Shown piece by piece: positions 53,401 through 64,000 of a stretch of 64,000 bases of DNA (its first letter is position 1; every line of letters starts with the position of its first letter). The position numbers and the translations under genes are program-made. Below the pieces are notes generated by a model that saw only the letters and a program-made list of their open reading frames with translations, was not told the origin of the DNA and ran no database searches. Source of the DNA: Rhynchopus sp. YZ270_cl-10 (Eukaryota > Euglenozoa > Diplonemea > Diplonemida > Diplonemidae); contig OZ037851.1 in the NCBI GenBank assembly GCA_964035575.1, positions 930,001 through 994,000 on the forward strand, read 5' to 3'.

Positions 53401-56400
53401 GATGCGTTTCGACTCGCTGTTTCGATCGCGTCCTTTTCGACGCGTTTCGACTCGCTGTTTCGATCGCGTTCTTTTCGACGCGTTTCGACCCGTTGTTTCG
53501 ATCGCGTTCTTTTGGATGCGTTTCGACACGTTGTTTCGATCGCGTTCTTTTCGACGCGTTTCGAGACGCTGTTTCGATCGCGTCCTTTTCGACTCGTTTC
53601 GACACGCTGTTTCGATCGCGTTCTTTTCGATGCGTTTCGACACGCTGTTTCGATCGCGTTCTTTTCGACGCGTTTCGACCCGTTGTTTCGATCGCGTTCT
53701 TTTGGATGCGTTTCGACACGTTGTTTCGATCGCGTTCTTTTCGACGCGTTTCGAGACGCTGTTTCGATCGCGTCCTTTTCGACTCGTTTCGACACGCTGT
53801 TTCGATCGCGTTCTTTTGGATGCGTTTCGACTCGCTGTTTCGATCGCGTCCTTTTCGACGCGTTTCGACACGCTGTTGCGATCGCGTTCTTTTCGACGCG
53901 TTTCGACACGTTGTTTCGATCTCGTTCTTTTCGATGCGTTTCGACACGCTGTTTCGATCGCGTTCTTTTCGACGCGTTTCGACACGTTGTTTCGACCGCG
54001 TTCTTTTCGATGCGTTTCGACTCGTTGTTTCGATCGCGTCCTTTTCGACGCGTTTCGACACGCTGTTGCGATCGCGTTCTTTTCGACGCGTTTCGACACG
54101 TTGTTTCGATCGCGTCCTTTTCGACTCGTTTCGACACGCTGTTTCGATCGCGTCCTTTTCGACGCGTTTCGACACGCTGTTTCGATCGCGTCCTTTTCGA
54201 CGCGTTTCGACACGCTGTTTCGATCGCGTCCTTTTCGACTCGTTTCGACACGCTGTTTCGATCGCGTTCTTTTCGACGCGTTTCGACACGCTGTTTCGAT
54301 CGCGTTCTTTTGGATGCGTTTCGACACGCTGTTTAGATCGCGTCCTTTTCGACGCGTTTCGACACGCTGTTTCGATCGCGTCCTTTTCGACTCGTTTCGA
54401 CACGCTGTTTCGATCGCGTCCTTTTGGATGCGTTTCGACACGCTGTTTCGATCGCGTCCTTTTCGATGCGTTTCGACACGCTGTTTCGATCGCGTCCTTT
54501 TCGACTCGTTTCGACACGCTGTTTCGATCGCGTCCTTTTGGATGCGTTTCGACACGTTGTTTCGATCGCGTCCTTTTCGACGCGTTTCGACACGCTGTTT
54601 CGATCGCGTCCTTTTCGACTCGTTTCGACACGCTGTTTCGAGCGCGTCCTTTTCGATGCGTTTCGACACGCTGTTTCGATCGCGTTCTTTTCGACGCGTT
54701 TCGAGACGCTGTTTCGATCGCGTCCTTTTCGACGCGTTTCGATACGCTGTTTCGATCGCGTCCTTTTCGACGCGTTTCGACACGCTGTTTCGATCGCGTT
54801 CTTTTCGACGCGTTTCGACACGTTGTTTCGATCGCGTCCTTTTCGACGCGTTTCGACACGCTGTTTCGATCGCATCCTTTTCGACGCGTTTTGACACGCT
54901 GTTTCGAGCGCATCCTTTTCGACTCGTTTCGACACGCTGTTTCGATCGCGTTCTTTTCGATGCGTTTCGACACGCTGTTTCGATCGCGTTCTTTTCGACG
55001 CGTTTCGACACGCTGTTTCGATCGCGTTCTTTTGGATGCGTTTCGACACGCTGTTTCGATCGCGTTCTTTTCGACGCGTTTCGACACGCTGTTTCGATCG
55101 CGTTCTTTTCGACGCGTTTCGACACGTTGTTTCGATCGCGTTCTTTTCGATGCGTTTCGACACGCTGTTTCGATCGCGTTCTTTTCGACGCGTTTCGACA
55201 CGTTGTTTCGATCGCGTTCTTTTCGATGCGTTTCGACACGCTGTTTCGATCGCGTCCTTTTCGACGCGTTTCGACACGCTGTTTCGATCGCGTCCTTTTC
55301 GATGCGTTTCGACACGCTGTTTCGATCGCGTTCTTTTGGATGCGTTTCGAGACGCTGTTTCGATCGCGTCCTTTTCGACGCGTTTCGACACGCTGTTTCG
55401 ATCGCGTTCTTTTGGATGCGTTTCGACACGCTGTTTCGATCGCGTTCTTTTCGACGCGTTTCGACACGTTGTTTCGATCGCGTTCTTTTCGATGCGTTTC
55501 GACACGCTGTTTCGATCGCGTCCTTTTCGATGCGTTTCGACAGGCTGTTTCGATCGCGTCCGTTTCGATGCGTTTCGACACGCTGTTTCGATCGCGTTCT
55601 TTTGGATGCGTTTCGAGACGCTGTTTCGATCGCGTCCTTTTCGACGCGTTTCGATACGCTGTTTCGATCGCGTCCTTTTCGACGCGTTTCGACACGCTGT
55701 TTCGATCGCGTTCTTTTGGATGCGTTTCGACACGCTGTTTCGATCGCGTTCTTTTGGATGCGTTTCGAGACGCTGTTTCGATCGCGTCCTTTTCGACGCG
55801 TTTCGATACGCTGTTTCGATCGCGTCCTTTTCGACGCGTTTCGACACGCTGTTTCGATCGCGTTCTTTTGGATGCGTTTCGACACGCTGTTTCGATCGCG
55901 TTCTTTTCGACGCGTTTCGACACGTTGTTTCGATCGCGTCCTTTTCGACGCGTTTCGACACGCTGTTTCGATCGCATCCTTTTCGACGCGTTTTGACACG
56001 CTGTTTCGAGCGCATCCTTTTCGACTCGTTTCGACACGCTGTTTCGATCGCGTTCTTTTCGATGCGTTTCGACACGCTGTTTCGATCGCGTTCTTTTCGA
56101 CGCGTTTCGACACGCTGTTTCGATCGCGTTCTTTTGGATGCGTTTCGACACGCTGTTTCGATCGCGTTCTTTTCGACGCGTTTCGACACGTTGTTTCGAT
56201 CGCGTTCTTTTCGATGCGTTTCGACACGCTGTTTCGATCGCGTTCTTTTGGATGCGTTTCGACACGCTGTTTCGATCGCGTCCTTTTCGACGCGTTTCGA
56301 CACGTTGTTTCGATCGCGTTCTTTTCGATGCGTTTCGACACGCTGTTTCGATCGCGTTCTTTTCGACGCGTTTCGACACGCTGTTTCGATCGCGTTCTTT

Positions 56401-59400
56401 TCGACGCGTTTCGACACGTTGTTTCGATCGCGTCCTTTTCGACGCGTTTCGACACGCTGTTTCGATCGCGTTCTTTTCGACGCGTTTCGACACGTTGTTT
56501 CGATCGCGTTCTTTTCGACGCGTTTCGAGACGCTGTTTCGATCGCGTCCTTTTCGATGCGTTTCGACACGCTGTTTCGATCGCGTTCTTTTGGATGCGTT
56601 TCGACACGCTGTTTCGATCGCGTCCTTTTCGACGCGTTTCGACACGTTGTTTCGATCGCGTCCTTTTCGACGCGTTTCGACACGCTGTTTCGATCGCGTT
56701 CTTTTCGACGCGTTTCGACACGTTGTTTCGATCGCGTCCTTTTCGACGCGTTTCGACACGCTGTTTCGATCGCGTTCTTTTCGACGCGTTTCGACACGTT
56801 GTTTCGATCGCGTTCTTTTCGACGCGTTTCGAGACGCTGTTTCGATCGCGTCCTTTTCGACTCGTTTCGACACGCTGTTTCGATCGCGTTCTTTTCGATG
56901 CGTTTCGACACGCTGTTTCGATCGCGTTCTTTTCGACGCGTTTCGACACGTTGTTTCGATCGCGTTCTTTTCGATGCGTTTCGACACGCTGTTTTGATCG
57001 AGTTCTTTTCGATGCGTTTCGACACGCTGTTTCGATCGCGTTCTTTTGGATGCGTTTCGACACGCTGTTTCGATCGCGTTCTTTTCGATGCGTTTCGACA
57101 CGCTGTTTCGATCGCGTTCTTTTCGATGCGTTTCGACACGCTGTTTCGATCGCGTTCTTTTCGATGCGTTTCGACACGCTGTTTCGATCGCGTTCTTTTC
57201 GACGCGTTTCGACACGCTGTTTCGATCGCGTCCTTTTCGACTCATTTCGACACGCTGTTTCGATCGCGTTCTTTTCGACGCGTTTCGACACGCTGTTTCG
57301 ATCGCGTCCTTTTCGACGCGTTTCGACACGTTGTTTCGATCGCGTCCTTTTCGACGCGTTTCGACACGTTGTTTCGATCGCGTCCTTTTCGACGCGTTTC
57401 GACACGCTGTTTCGATCGCGTTCTTTTCGACGCGTTTCGACACGCTGTTTCGATCGCGTTCTTTTCGACGCGTTTCGACACGTTGTTTCGATCGCGTCCT
57501 TTTCGATGCGTTACGACACGCTGTTTCAATCGCGTTCTTTTCGACGCGTTTCGACTCGCTGTTTCGATCGCGTCCTTTTCGATGCGTTTCGACACGCTGT
57601 TTCGATCGCGTTCTTTTCTACGCATTTCGACTCGCTGTTTCGATCGCGTTCTTTTCGACGCGTTTCGACTCGCTGTTTCGATCGCGTCCTTTTCGACGCG
57701 TTTCGACACGCTGTTTCGATCGCGTCCTTTTGGATGCGTTTCGACACGTTGTTTCGATTGCGTCCTTTTCGACGCGTTTCGACACGTTGTTTCGATCGCG
57801 TTCTTTTCGATGCGTTTCGACACGCTGTTTCGATCGCGTTCTTTTCGACGCGTTTCGACACGCTGTTTCGATCGCGTCCTTTTCGACGCGTTTCGACACG
57901 CTGTTTCGATCGCGTCCTTTTCGATGCGTTTCGACAGGCTGTTTCGATCGCGTCCGTTTCGATGCGTTTCGACACGCTGTTTCGATCGCGTTCTTTTGGA
58001 TGCGTTTCGAGACGCTGTTTCGATCGCGTCCTTTTCGACGCGTTTCGATACGCTGTTTCGATCGCGTCCTTTTCGACGCGTTTCGACACGCTGTTTCGAT
58101 CGCGTTCTTTTGGATGCGTTTCGACACGCTGTTTCGATCGCGTTCTTTTGGATGCGTTTCGAGACGCTGTTTCGATCGCGTTCTTTTCGACGCGTTTCGA
58201 TACGCTGTTTCGATCGCGTCCTTTTCGACGCGTTTCGACACGCTGTTTCGATCGCGTTCTTTTGGATGCGTTTCGACACGCTGTTTCGATCGCGTTCTTT
58301 TGGATGCGTTTCGAGACGCTGTTTCGATCGCGTCCTTTTCGACGCGTTTCGATACGCTGTTTCGATCGCGTTCTTTTGGATGCGTTTCGACACGCTGTTT
58401 CGATCGCGTTCTTTTCGACGCGTTTCGACACGTTGTTTCGATCGCGTCCTTTTCGACGCGTTTCGACACGCTGTTTCGATCGCATCCTTTTCGACGCGTT
58501 TTGACACGCTGTTTCGAGCGCATCCTTTTCGACTCGTTTCGACACGCTGTTTCGATCGCGTTCTTTTCGATGCGTTTCGACACGCTGTTTCGATCGCGTT
58601 CTTTTCGACGCGTTTCGACACGCTGTTTCGATCGCGTTCTTTTGGATGCGTTTCGACACGCTGTTTCGATCGCGTTCTTTTCGACGCGTTTCGACACGTT
58701 GTTTCGATCGCGTTCTTTTCGATGCGTTTCGACACGCTGTTTCGATCGCGTTCTTTTCGACGCGTTTCGACACGTTGTTTCGATCGCGTTCTTTTCGACG
58801 CGTTTCGAGACGCTGTTTCGATCGCGTCCTTTTCGACTCGTTTCGACACGCTGTTTCGATCGCGTTCTTTTCGATGCGTTTCGACACGCTGTTTCGATCG
58901 CGTTCTTTTCGACGCGTTTCGACACGCTGTTTCGATCGCGTTCTTTTGGATGCGTTTCGACACGCTGTTTCGATCGCGTTCTTTTCGACGCGTTTCGACA
59001 CGTTGTTTCGATCGCGTTCTTTTCGACGCGTTTCGACACGTTGTTTCGATCGCGTTCTTTTCGATGCGTTTCGACACGCTGTTTCGATCGCGTTCTTTTC
59101 GACGCGTTTCGACACGCTGTTTCGATCGCGTTCTTTTCGACGCGTTTCGACACGTTGTTTCGATCGCGTTCTTTTCGATGCGTTTCGACACGCTGTTTCG
59201 ATCGCGTTCTTTTCGACGCGTTTCGACACGTTGTTTCGATCGCGTTCTTTTCGACGCGTTTCGAGACGCTGTTTCGATCGCGTCCTTTTCGACTCGTTTC
59301 GACACGCTGTTTCGATCGCGTTCTTTTCGATGCGTTTCGACACGCTGTTTCGATCGCGTTCTTTTCGACGCGTTTCGACACGTTGTTTCGATCGCGTTCT

Positions 59401-61877
59401 TTTCGATGCGTTTCGACACGCTGTTTTGATCGAGTTCTTTTGGATGCGTTTCGACACGTTGTTTCGATCGCGTTCTTTTCTACGCATTTCGACTCGCTGT
59501 TTCGATCGCGTTCTTTTCGACGCGTTTCGACTCGCTGTTTCGATCGCGTTCTTTTGGATGCGTTTCGACACGTTGTTTCGATCGCGTCCTTTTCGACGCG
59601 TTTCGACACGCTGTTTCGATCGCGTCCTTTTGGATGCGTTTCGACACGCTGTTTCGATCGCGTTCTTTTCGACGCGTTTCGACACGTTGTTTCGATCGCG
59701 TTCTTTTCGATGCGTTTCGACACGCTGTTTCGATCGCGTTCTTTTCGACGCGTTTCGAGACGCTGTTTCGATCGCGTCCTTTTCGACGCGTTTCGATACG
59801 CTGTTTCGATCGCGTCCTTTTCGACGCGTTTCGACACGCTGTTTCGATCGCGTTCTTTTGGATGCGTTTCGACACGCTGTTTCGATCGCGTTCTTTTCGA
59901 CGCGTTTCGACACGTTGTTTCGATCGCGTCCTTTTCGACGCGTTTCGACACGCTGTTTCGATCGCATCCTTTTCGACGCGTTTTGACACGCTGTTTCGAG
60001 CGCATCCTTTTCGACTCGTTTCGACACGCTGTTTCGATCGCGTTCTTTTCGATGCGTTTCGACACGCTGTTTCGATCGCGTTCTTTTCGACGCGTTTCGA
60101 CACGCTGTTTCGATCGCGTTCTTTTGGATGCGTTTCGACACGCTGTTTCGATCGCGTCCTTTTCGACGCGTTTCGACACGCTGTTTCGATCGCGTTCTTT
60201 TCGACGGGTTTCGACACGTTGTTTCGATCGCGTTCTTTTCGATGCGTTTCGACACGCTGTTTCGATCGCGTTCTTTTCGACGCGTTTCGACACGCTGTTT
60301 CGATCGCGTTCTTTTCGACGCGTTTCGACACGCTGTTTCGATCGCGTCCTTTTCGACGCGTTTCGACACGCTGTTTCGATCGCGTTCTTTTCGATGCGTT
60401 TCGACACGCTGTTTCGATCGCGTCCTTTTCGACGCGTTTCGACACGTTGTTTCGATCGCGTTCTTTTCGATGCGTTTCGACACGCTGTTTCGATCGCGTT
60501 CTTTTCGACGCGTTTCGACACGTTGTTTCGATCGCGTTCTTTTCGATGCGTTTCGACACGCTGTTTCGATCGCGTTCTTTTCGACGCGTTTCGACACGCT
60601 GTTTCGATCGCGTTCTTTTCGACGCGTTTCGACACGTTGTTTCGATCGCGTTCTTTTCGATGCGTTTCGACACGCTGTTTCGATCGCGTTCTTTTCGACG
60701 CGTTTCGACACGCTGTTTCGATCGCGTTCTTTTGGATGCGTTTCGACGCGCTGTTTCGATCGCGTTCTTTTCGACGCGTTTCGACACGCTGTTTCGATCG
60801 CGTTCTTTTCGACGCGTTTCGACACGTTGTTTCGATCGCGTTCTTTTCGATGCGTTTCGACACGCTGTTTCGATCGCGTTCTTTTCGACGCGTTTCGACA
60901 CGTTGTTTCGATCGCGTTCTTTTCGATGCGTTTCGACACGCTGTTTAGATCGAGTTCTTTTGGATGCGTTTCGACACGCTGTTTCGATCGCGTTCTTTTG
61001 GATGCGTTTCGACACGCTGTTTCGATCGCGTCCTTTTCGATGCGTTTCGACACGCTGTTTCGATCGCGTCCTTTTCGACTCGTTTCGACACGCTGTTTCG
61101 ATCGCGTTCTTTTGGATGCGTTTCGACACGTTGTTTCGATCGCGTCCTTTTCGACGCGTTTCGACACGCTGTTTCGATCGCGTCCTTTTCGACTCGTTTC
61201 GACACGCTGTTTCGATCGCGTTCTTTTGGATGCGTTTCGACACGTTGTTTCGATCGCGACCTTTTCGACGCGTTTCGACACGCTGTTTCGATCGCGTTCT
61301 TTTGGATGCGTTTCGACACGCTGTTTCGATCGAGACCTTTTCGACGCGTTTCGACACGCTGTTTCGATCGCGTTCTTTTCGATGCGTTTCGACACGTTGT
61401 TTCGATCGCGTTCTTTTGGATGCGTTTCGACACGTTGTTTCGATCGCGTTCTTTTGGATGCGTTTCGACGCGCTGTTTCGATCGCGTTCTTTTCGACGCG
61501 TTTCGACACGCTGTTTCGATCGCGTCCTTTTCGATGCGTTTCGACACGCTGTTTCGATCGCGTCCTTTTCGATGCGTTTCGACACGCTGTTTCGATCGCA
61601 TCCTTTTCGACGCGTTTCGACACGCTGTTTCGATCGCGTCCTTTTCGACGCGTTTCGACACGCTGTTTCGATCGCGTCCTTTTCGACGCGTTTCGACACG
61701 CTGTTTCGATCGCGTCCTTTTCGACGCGTTTCGACACGCTGTTTCGATCGCGTCCTTTTCGACGCGTTTCGACACGCTGTTTCGATCGCGTCCTTTTCGA
61801 CGCGTTTCGACACGCTGTTTCGATCGCGTCCTTTTCGACGCGTTTAGACACGCTGTTTCGATCGCGTTCTTTTCGAC
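50499..61877. repeat. 11.4-kb tandem array of a 38-bp CpG-rich unit, about 300 copies
   Basis: The unit contains three TTTCGA words (spaced about 10, 13 and 15 bp), a CGATCG palindrome, often ACGCGT, and a T-rich tail (TTCTTTT or TCCTTTT). Sites that vary are GACGCG/GATGCG/GACTCG, CGCTG/CGTTG and CGA/GGA. Around seven CpG occur per unit. One shortened unit lies near 53370. Long blocks recur as higher-order repeats. Because the unit has no stop in any phase of either strand, ORFs of up to 2955 codons appear in all frames; I do not annotate them as genes. Confidence 0.97.
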
Positions 61878-62147
61878 CCAGTCTTCTTCACTCTTTTAGC
61901 CCTAGGTGCTTGACCAGCTTGACGTGGTTTTACTTGAAGCATTTCAGCAAGATCTTGTGGAGGGAGGGATTCTCAGAAGCCATCAGGCTGTGAAGTAACG
62001 ATAGGGGTTTTAACTTCATCAACCTCTTCCTCAATAGGTTGTGGGGTATCAGTGGTTGTTTGTTTATTCAAAGCATTGGCTCTCTGCCTTTCCACCGACT
62101 CTTTCAACCTCTCGATATTAACAAGGAACTCCTACAAATTCTTTGTA
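61878..62147 (-). pseudogene. Broken coding-like remnant, possibly of the neighbouring virus-like element
   Basis: The minus strand has ordinary codon use, with Glu/Lys/Pro/Thr-rich stretches such as NIERLKESVERQRANAL, but it is broken and incomplete. It lies between the satellite array and the piggyBac-like insertion. It could be part of the Polinton-type element whose ATPase lies to the right, or a host gene relic. Family unknown. Confidence 0.35.
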
Positions 62148-62151
62148 TTAG

Positions 62152-63155
62152 CCCTTTAAGGACCAGAGGGGACATATATGTCCACGCAACCACCTAAATT
62201 GGCTTCCACTAGGACTTTTTGAAAATTTTTTTTTTTAATGAGAAGATTTTGTGCGAAATCTTTCAAAAGACGCAAGATTCGATTTTTTTTGACGCTCTCA
62301 TCCCCTCTCATCCACACCCGGCATTATCACATAATAGGGTATTTTGGGTCATTTTTTGGGGATAATGTACCATTCTGACGCGCTTGAGTCATCAGAGGAT
62401 TCAAACTTTGGTGTGCAGGGAACCATTTTGTACGGTCTTCAGAACGAAACTAAAATAATGGAAAATACCCGCGACTGGGCAAAGTAACACGCGTAGTTGC
62501 AGTTCCTGACCCTGAACTGGATGTGCCTCTTCTCCGTGTATTTATTGCATTTTGTCTTTTGAGGAACATTGTACAGAAAATCTATATCAACACGGTCAAG
62601 GTACAGAGACACTGGCAGGAGGGTGTTGGTCGACAACTTCTTCTTGCTTGGGAAACAGGCGTCTGAAAACAGATTACATGTGCGTGGGATGCGGCGTTCA
62701 CCTTTGTTCAGCACCATGCCAAGTTGGCCAAAAGTCCCAAAAGCCCCAACTTTTGTACTGTCCAACCTCTGTACAATTACGGTATATGTAGTTGGTTGGT
62801 ACCTTCTCTCCATGCAGTGAGACATTATCTACTAGGACTTTTTGATCGATTTTTTTTTTCTTTTGAAAGATTTTGAACCGATCTTTCAAATAAAGCCATT
62901 TTCGAAAACCGAAAAAACAGGTGCGCAGCCGGAATAATTTTTTTCTTCAAAATTTTCAGAAAAAAATGTCAGCTCCCCTCAATTTTCCATTTTCCATTTT
63001 TCTCATTATATTTCGATTTCTGCTCCATTTGAAAGATCTGCTCAAAATCTTTCAATTGCGGCCAGGTACGATCAAAAATATGCATCGGATCTCATTTTAC
63101 CTATGGGAGAGAAGATCCTAGCAAATCGAAAAAATCGGTCGTGGTCCATAAAGGG
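62152..63155 (+). mobile_element. piggyBac-like DNA transposon, internally deleted, TTAG on both sides
   Basis: Ends CCCTTTAAGGACC and its near complement (GGTCCATAAAGGG), flanked by TTAG at 62148-62151 and 63156-63159, a variant of the usual TTAA. About 1 kb remains. It keeps part of the transposase C-terminal cysteine-rich domain (62681-62719) and shares an internal word with the MITE at 35728-35912. It sits between the coding-like remnant and the Polinton-type gene, so it probably inserted into that neighbourhood later. Confidence 0.75.
62552..62791 (+). pseudogene. piggyBac transposase C-terminal fragment
   Basis: The ORF codes YMCVGCGVHLCSAPC, the CxxC...C..C pattern of the zinc-binding tail of piggyBac transposases. 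The catalytic DDD core is absent, so this copy cannot move itself. Upstream residues in the same frame do not match the core. An overlapping frame reads VDNFFLLGKQ by chance or as decayed sequence. Confidence 0.6.
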
Positions 63156-63185
63156 TTAGAAACCTTCATCGTTTTCTTATGAAAC

Positions 63186-63929
63186 ATGCTACACAATTAC
63201 ATAACACCATCACACAAACAGGAAACCAGAGAGTGCTCACAGCTATTACCCACATGGCCGTTTCGGATGGCAGCAGTTGGACCGAGTGGCTGTGGCAAGA
63301 GCACCGTGGTGGCTAACATGTTGATGAATGACGAGCTGAAGCTTCCCTTTGACAGAGTGTTTGTGATCTCACCAACTCTTCATCAGCCAATCTATGAGTT
63401 GATGATTGATCACTATAGGAAGATTGACGAGAAGATTAGAAGTGAGCTTGAGAGGGAGTTGAAGAAGAGGAAGGTGAGCGAAGAGAAGATCGACGAGGCA
63501 TTGGAGACGTTAAAACCGACAGCAGAGTTTCATGTCAGCGTTGACCAATTTGACATTGAGAGTTTAGATCCGACACAGCGGAACCTTGTTGTGTTGGATG
63601 ACATTGTGCTGGAGAAGAATCAGCGGGAGTATATCAACTTGTACGTGCATGGTCGACACAGGAACATCTCACCTATCTACCTGAGTCAAAGCTTCTTCGA
63701 CATCCCAAAGCCAATCAGGAAAAATTGCAGTTGCTATTTGCTCTTCAAGATGAACAAGAAGGAGAGAAGGATGCTAGCGCCTTGCTGCAGTGACTTGGAG
63801 ACAGATGATTTCAATGGTATGTTTGACACTTTACCTCGTTATAGTTTTATCATGATTGACAACCAACCACGTCACCCACAGATGCGATACCGACGAAACT
63901 TCGACGAGTTACTAATGTTGGATCGGTAA
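63186..63929 (+). CDS. DNA-packaging ATPase, FtsK/HerA superfamily (A32-like)
   Basis: 247 residues, the normal size for the family. Walker A is GPSGCGKST (32-40), Walker B LVVLDD (134-139), and the HGRHRN (155-160) and LSQSF (166-170) words match the conserved arginine and sensor regions of A32-like packaging ATPases of Polintons, virophages and large DNA viruses. In those elements it drives DNA into the capsid. A charged helical insert (about 78-108, RKIDEKIRSELERELKKRK) is a lineage feature. A following ORF in the same direction begins only 9 bp after its stop, as in compact virus-like elements. The gene looks whole. Confidence 0.9.
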   Translation: MLHNYITPSHKQETRECSQLLPTWPFRMAAVGPSGCGKSTVVANMLMNDELKLPFDRVFVISPTLHQPIYELMIDHYRKIDEKIRSELERELKKRKVSEEKIDEALETLKPTAEFHVSVDQFDIESLDPTQRNLVVLDDIVLEKNQREYINLYVHGRHRNISPIYLSQSFFDIPKPIRKNCSCYLLFKMNKKERRMLAPCCSDLETDDFNGMFDTLPRYSFIMIDNQPRHPQMRYRRNFDELLMLDR

Positions 63930-63938
63930 GAAAACAAG

Positions 63939-64000
63939 ATGAGTGCAAAAAGACCTGATGCAAGCGAGGCGACGAAGAAGGAGGCGACGAGTGATGTGAA
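63939..64000 (+). CDS. Start of a second gene of the Polinton-type element, cut by window edge
   Basis: An ATG 9 bp after the ATPase stop opens a frame reading MSAKRPDASEATKKEATSDV. Only 20 residues are visible, charged and without a recognisable domain. In related elements capsid or protease genes often sit near the ATPase, but nothing here tells which. Confidence 0.45.
   Translation, partial: MSAKRPDASEATKKEATSDV

Larger units (their letters stand above)
63160..64000 (+). mobile_element. Polinton/Maverick-type element, partial, continues beyond the window
   Basis: Named from its packaging ATPase and the closely following second gene in the same direction. No terminal repeat is visible in the window. 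The visible part looks whole; the state of the rest is unknown. Age cannot be judged, but the ATPase shows no obvious decay. Confidence 0.65.

Noticed and set aside
50562-59429. A 2955-codon ORF on the plus strand and several 700-1900-codon ORFs on both strands
   Set aside because: All lie in the 38-bp satellite; the unit has no stop in any phase, so long ORFs are automatic in every frame.
50499-61877. CRISPR-like array
   Set aside because: Units are contiguous with no unique spacers, and the setting is eukaryotic.
62629-62660. VDNFFLLGKQ as a piggyBac catalytic motif
   Set aside because: It overlaps, in another frame, the DNA leading into the clear cysteine-rich tail; both cannot be original, and the cysteine pattern is the stronger match.

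Overview
The window reads as nuclear DNA of a free-living or parasitic unicellular eukaryote. The evidence is cis-introns with GTATGT donors, long ORFs carrying eukaryotic domains (WW, PH, GRAM, FYVE, ankyrin, DExH helicase, EGF-like), eukaryotic DNA transposons (Mutator-like, piggyBac-like) and a Polinton-type packaging ATPase. The lineage cannot be fixed from the sequence. A metamonad-like or other intron-bearing protist with one-way gene arrays fits, but this is inference.

Layout. From 1 to about 48.8 kb every gene I can support lies on the minus strand (reading right to left): a prolyl-oligopeptidase-like pseudoenzyme (48759-46162), a large disordered protein (45925-43391), a one-domain FYVE protein (41741-41451), a small basic protein (38734-38123), an EGF-like type I membrane protein (37734-36451), a gene-poor 15.7-kb transposon-rich stretch (20749-36450), a small secreted acidic protein (two exons, 20748-20140), a DExH helicase (two exons, 19936-15527), a tail-anchored ankyrin protein (15256-14378), a WW-WW-PH-PH-GRAM scaffold (four exons, 14146-9503), a small unknown protein (5651-5109) and a secreted Cys-rich protein that leaves the left edge (964-1). 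Some intergenic gaps are only about 200-270 bp. Introns were accepted only where donor, acceptor, reading phase and domain continuity agree.

From 50.5 to 61.9 kb lies one CpG-rich tandem array of a 38-bp unit, about 300 copies. It sits exactly where coding direction switches. To its right are a degraded coding-like remnant, a deleted piggyBac-like transposon (62152-63155, TTAG on both sides) and, on the plus strand, a Polinton-type packaging ATPase followed by the start of another gene.

The least familiar signal is a set of short structured motifs scattered along the minus-strand transcripts. Motif A is a CTAAGC/GCTTAG hairpin with a GAGAGG loop followed by TTCATCTTAC; motif B ends in GCACTTTCAACTTC. 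In four proven or near-proven cases they sit just upstream of a pyrimidine tract and AG, inside introns or before a start codon. I read them as branch-point/acceptor modules. Most of the coding work of the cluster looks membrane-related (FYVE, PH, GRAM, ankyrin tail anchor, EGF membrane protein), but no shared pathway can be claimed.
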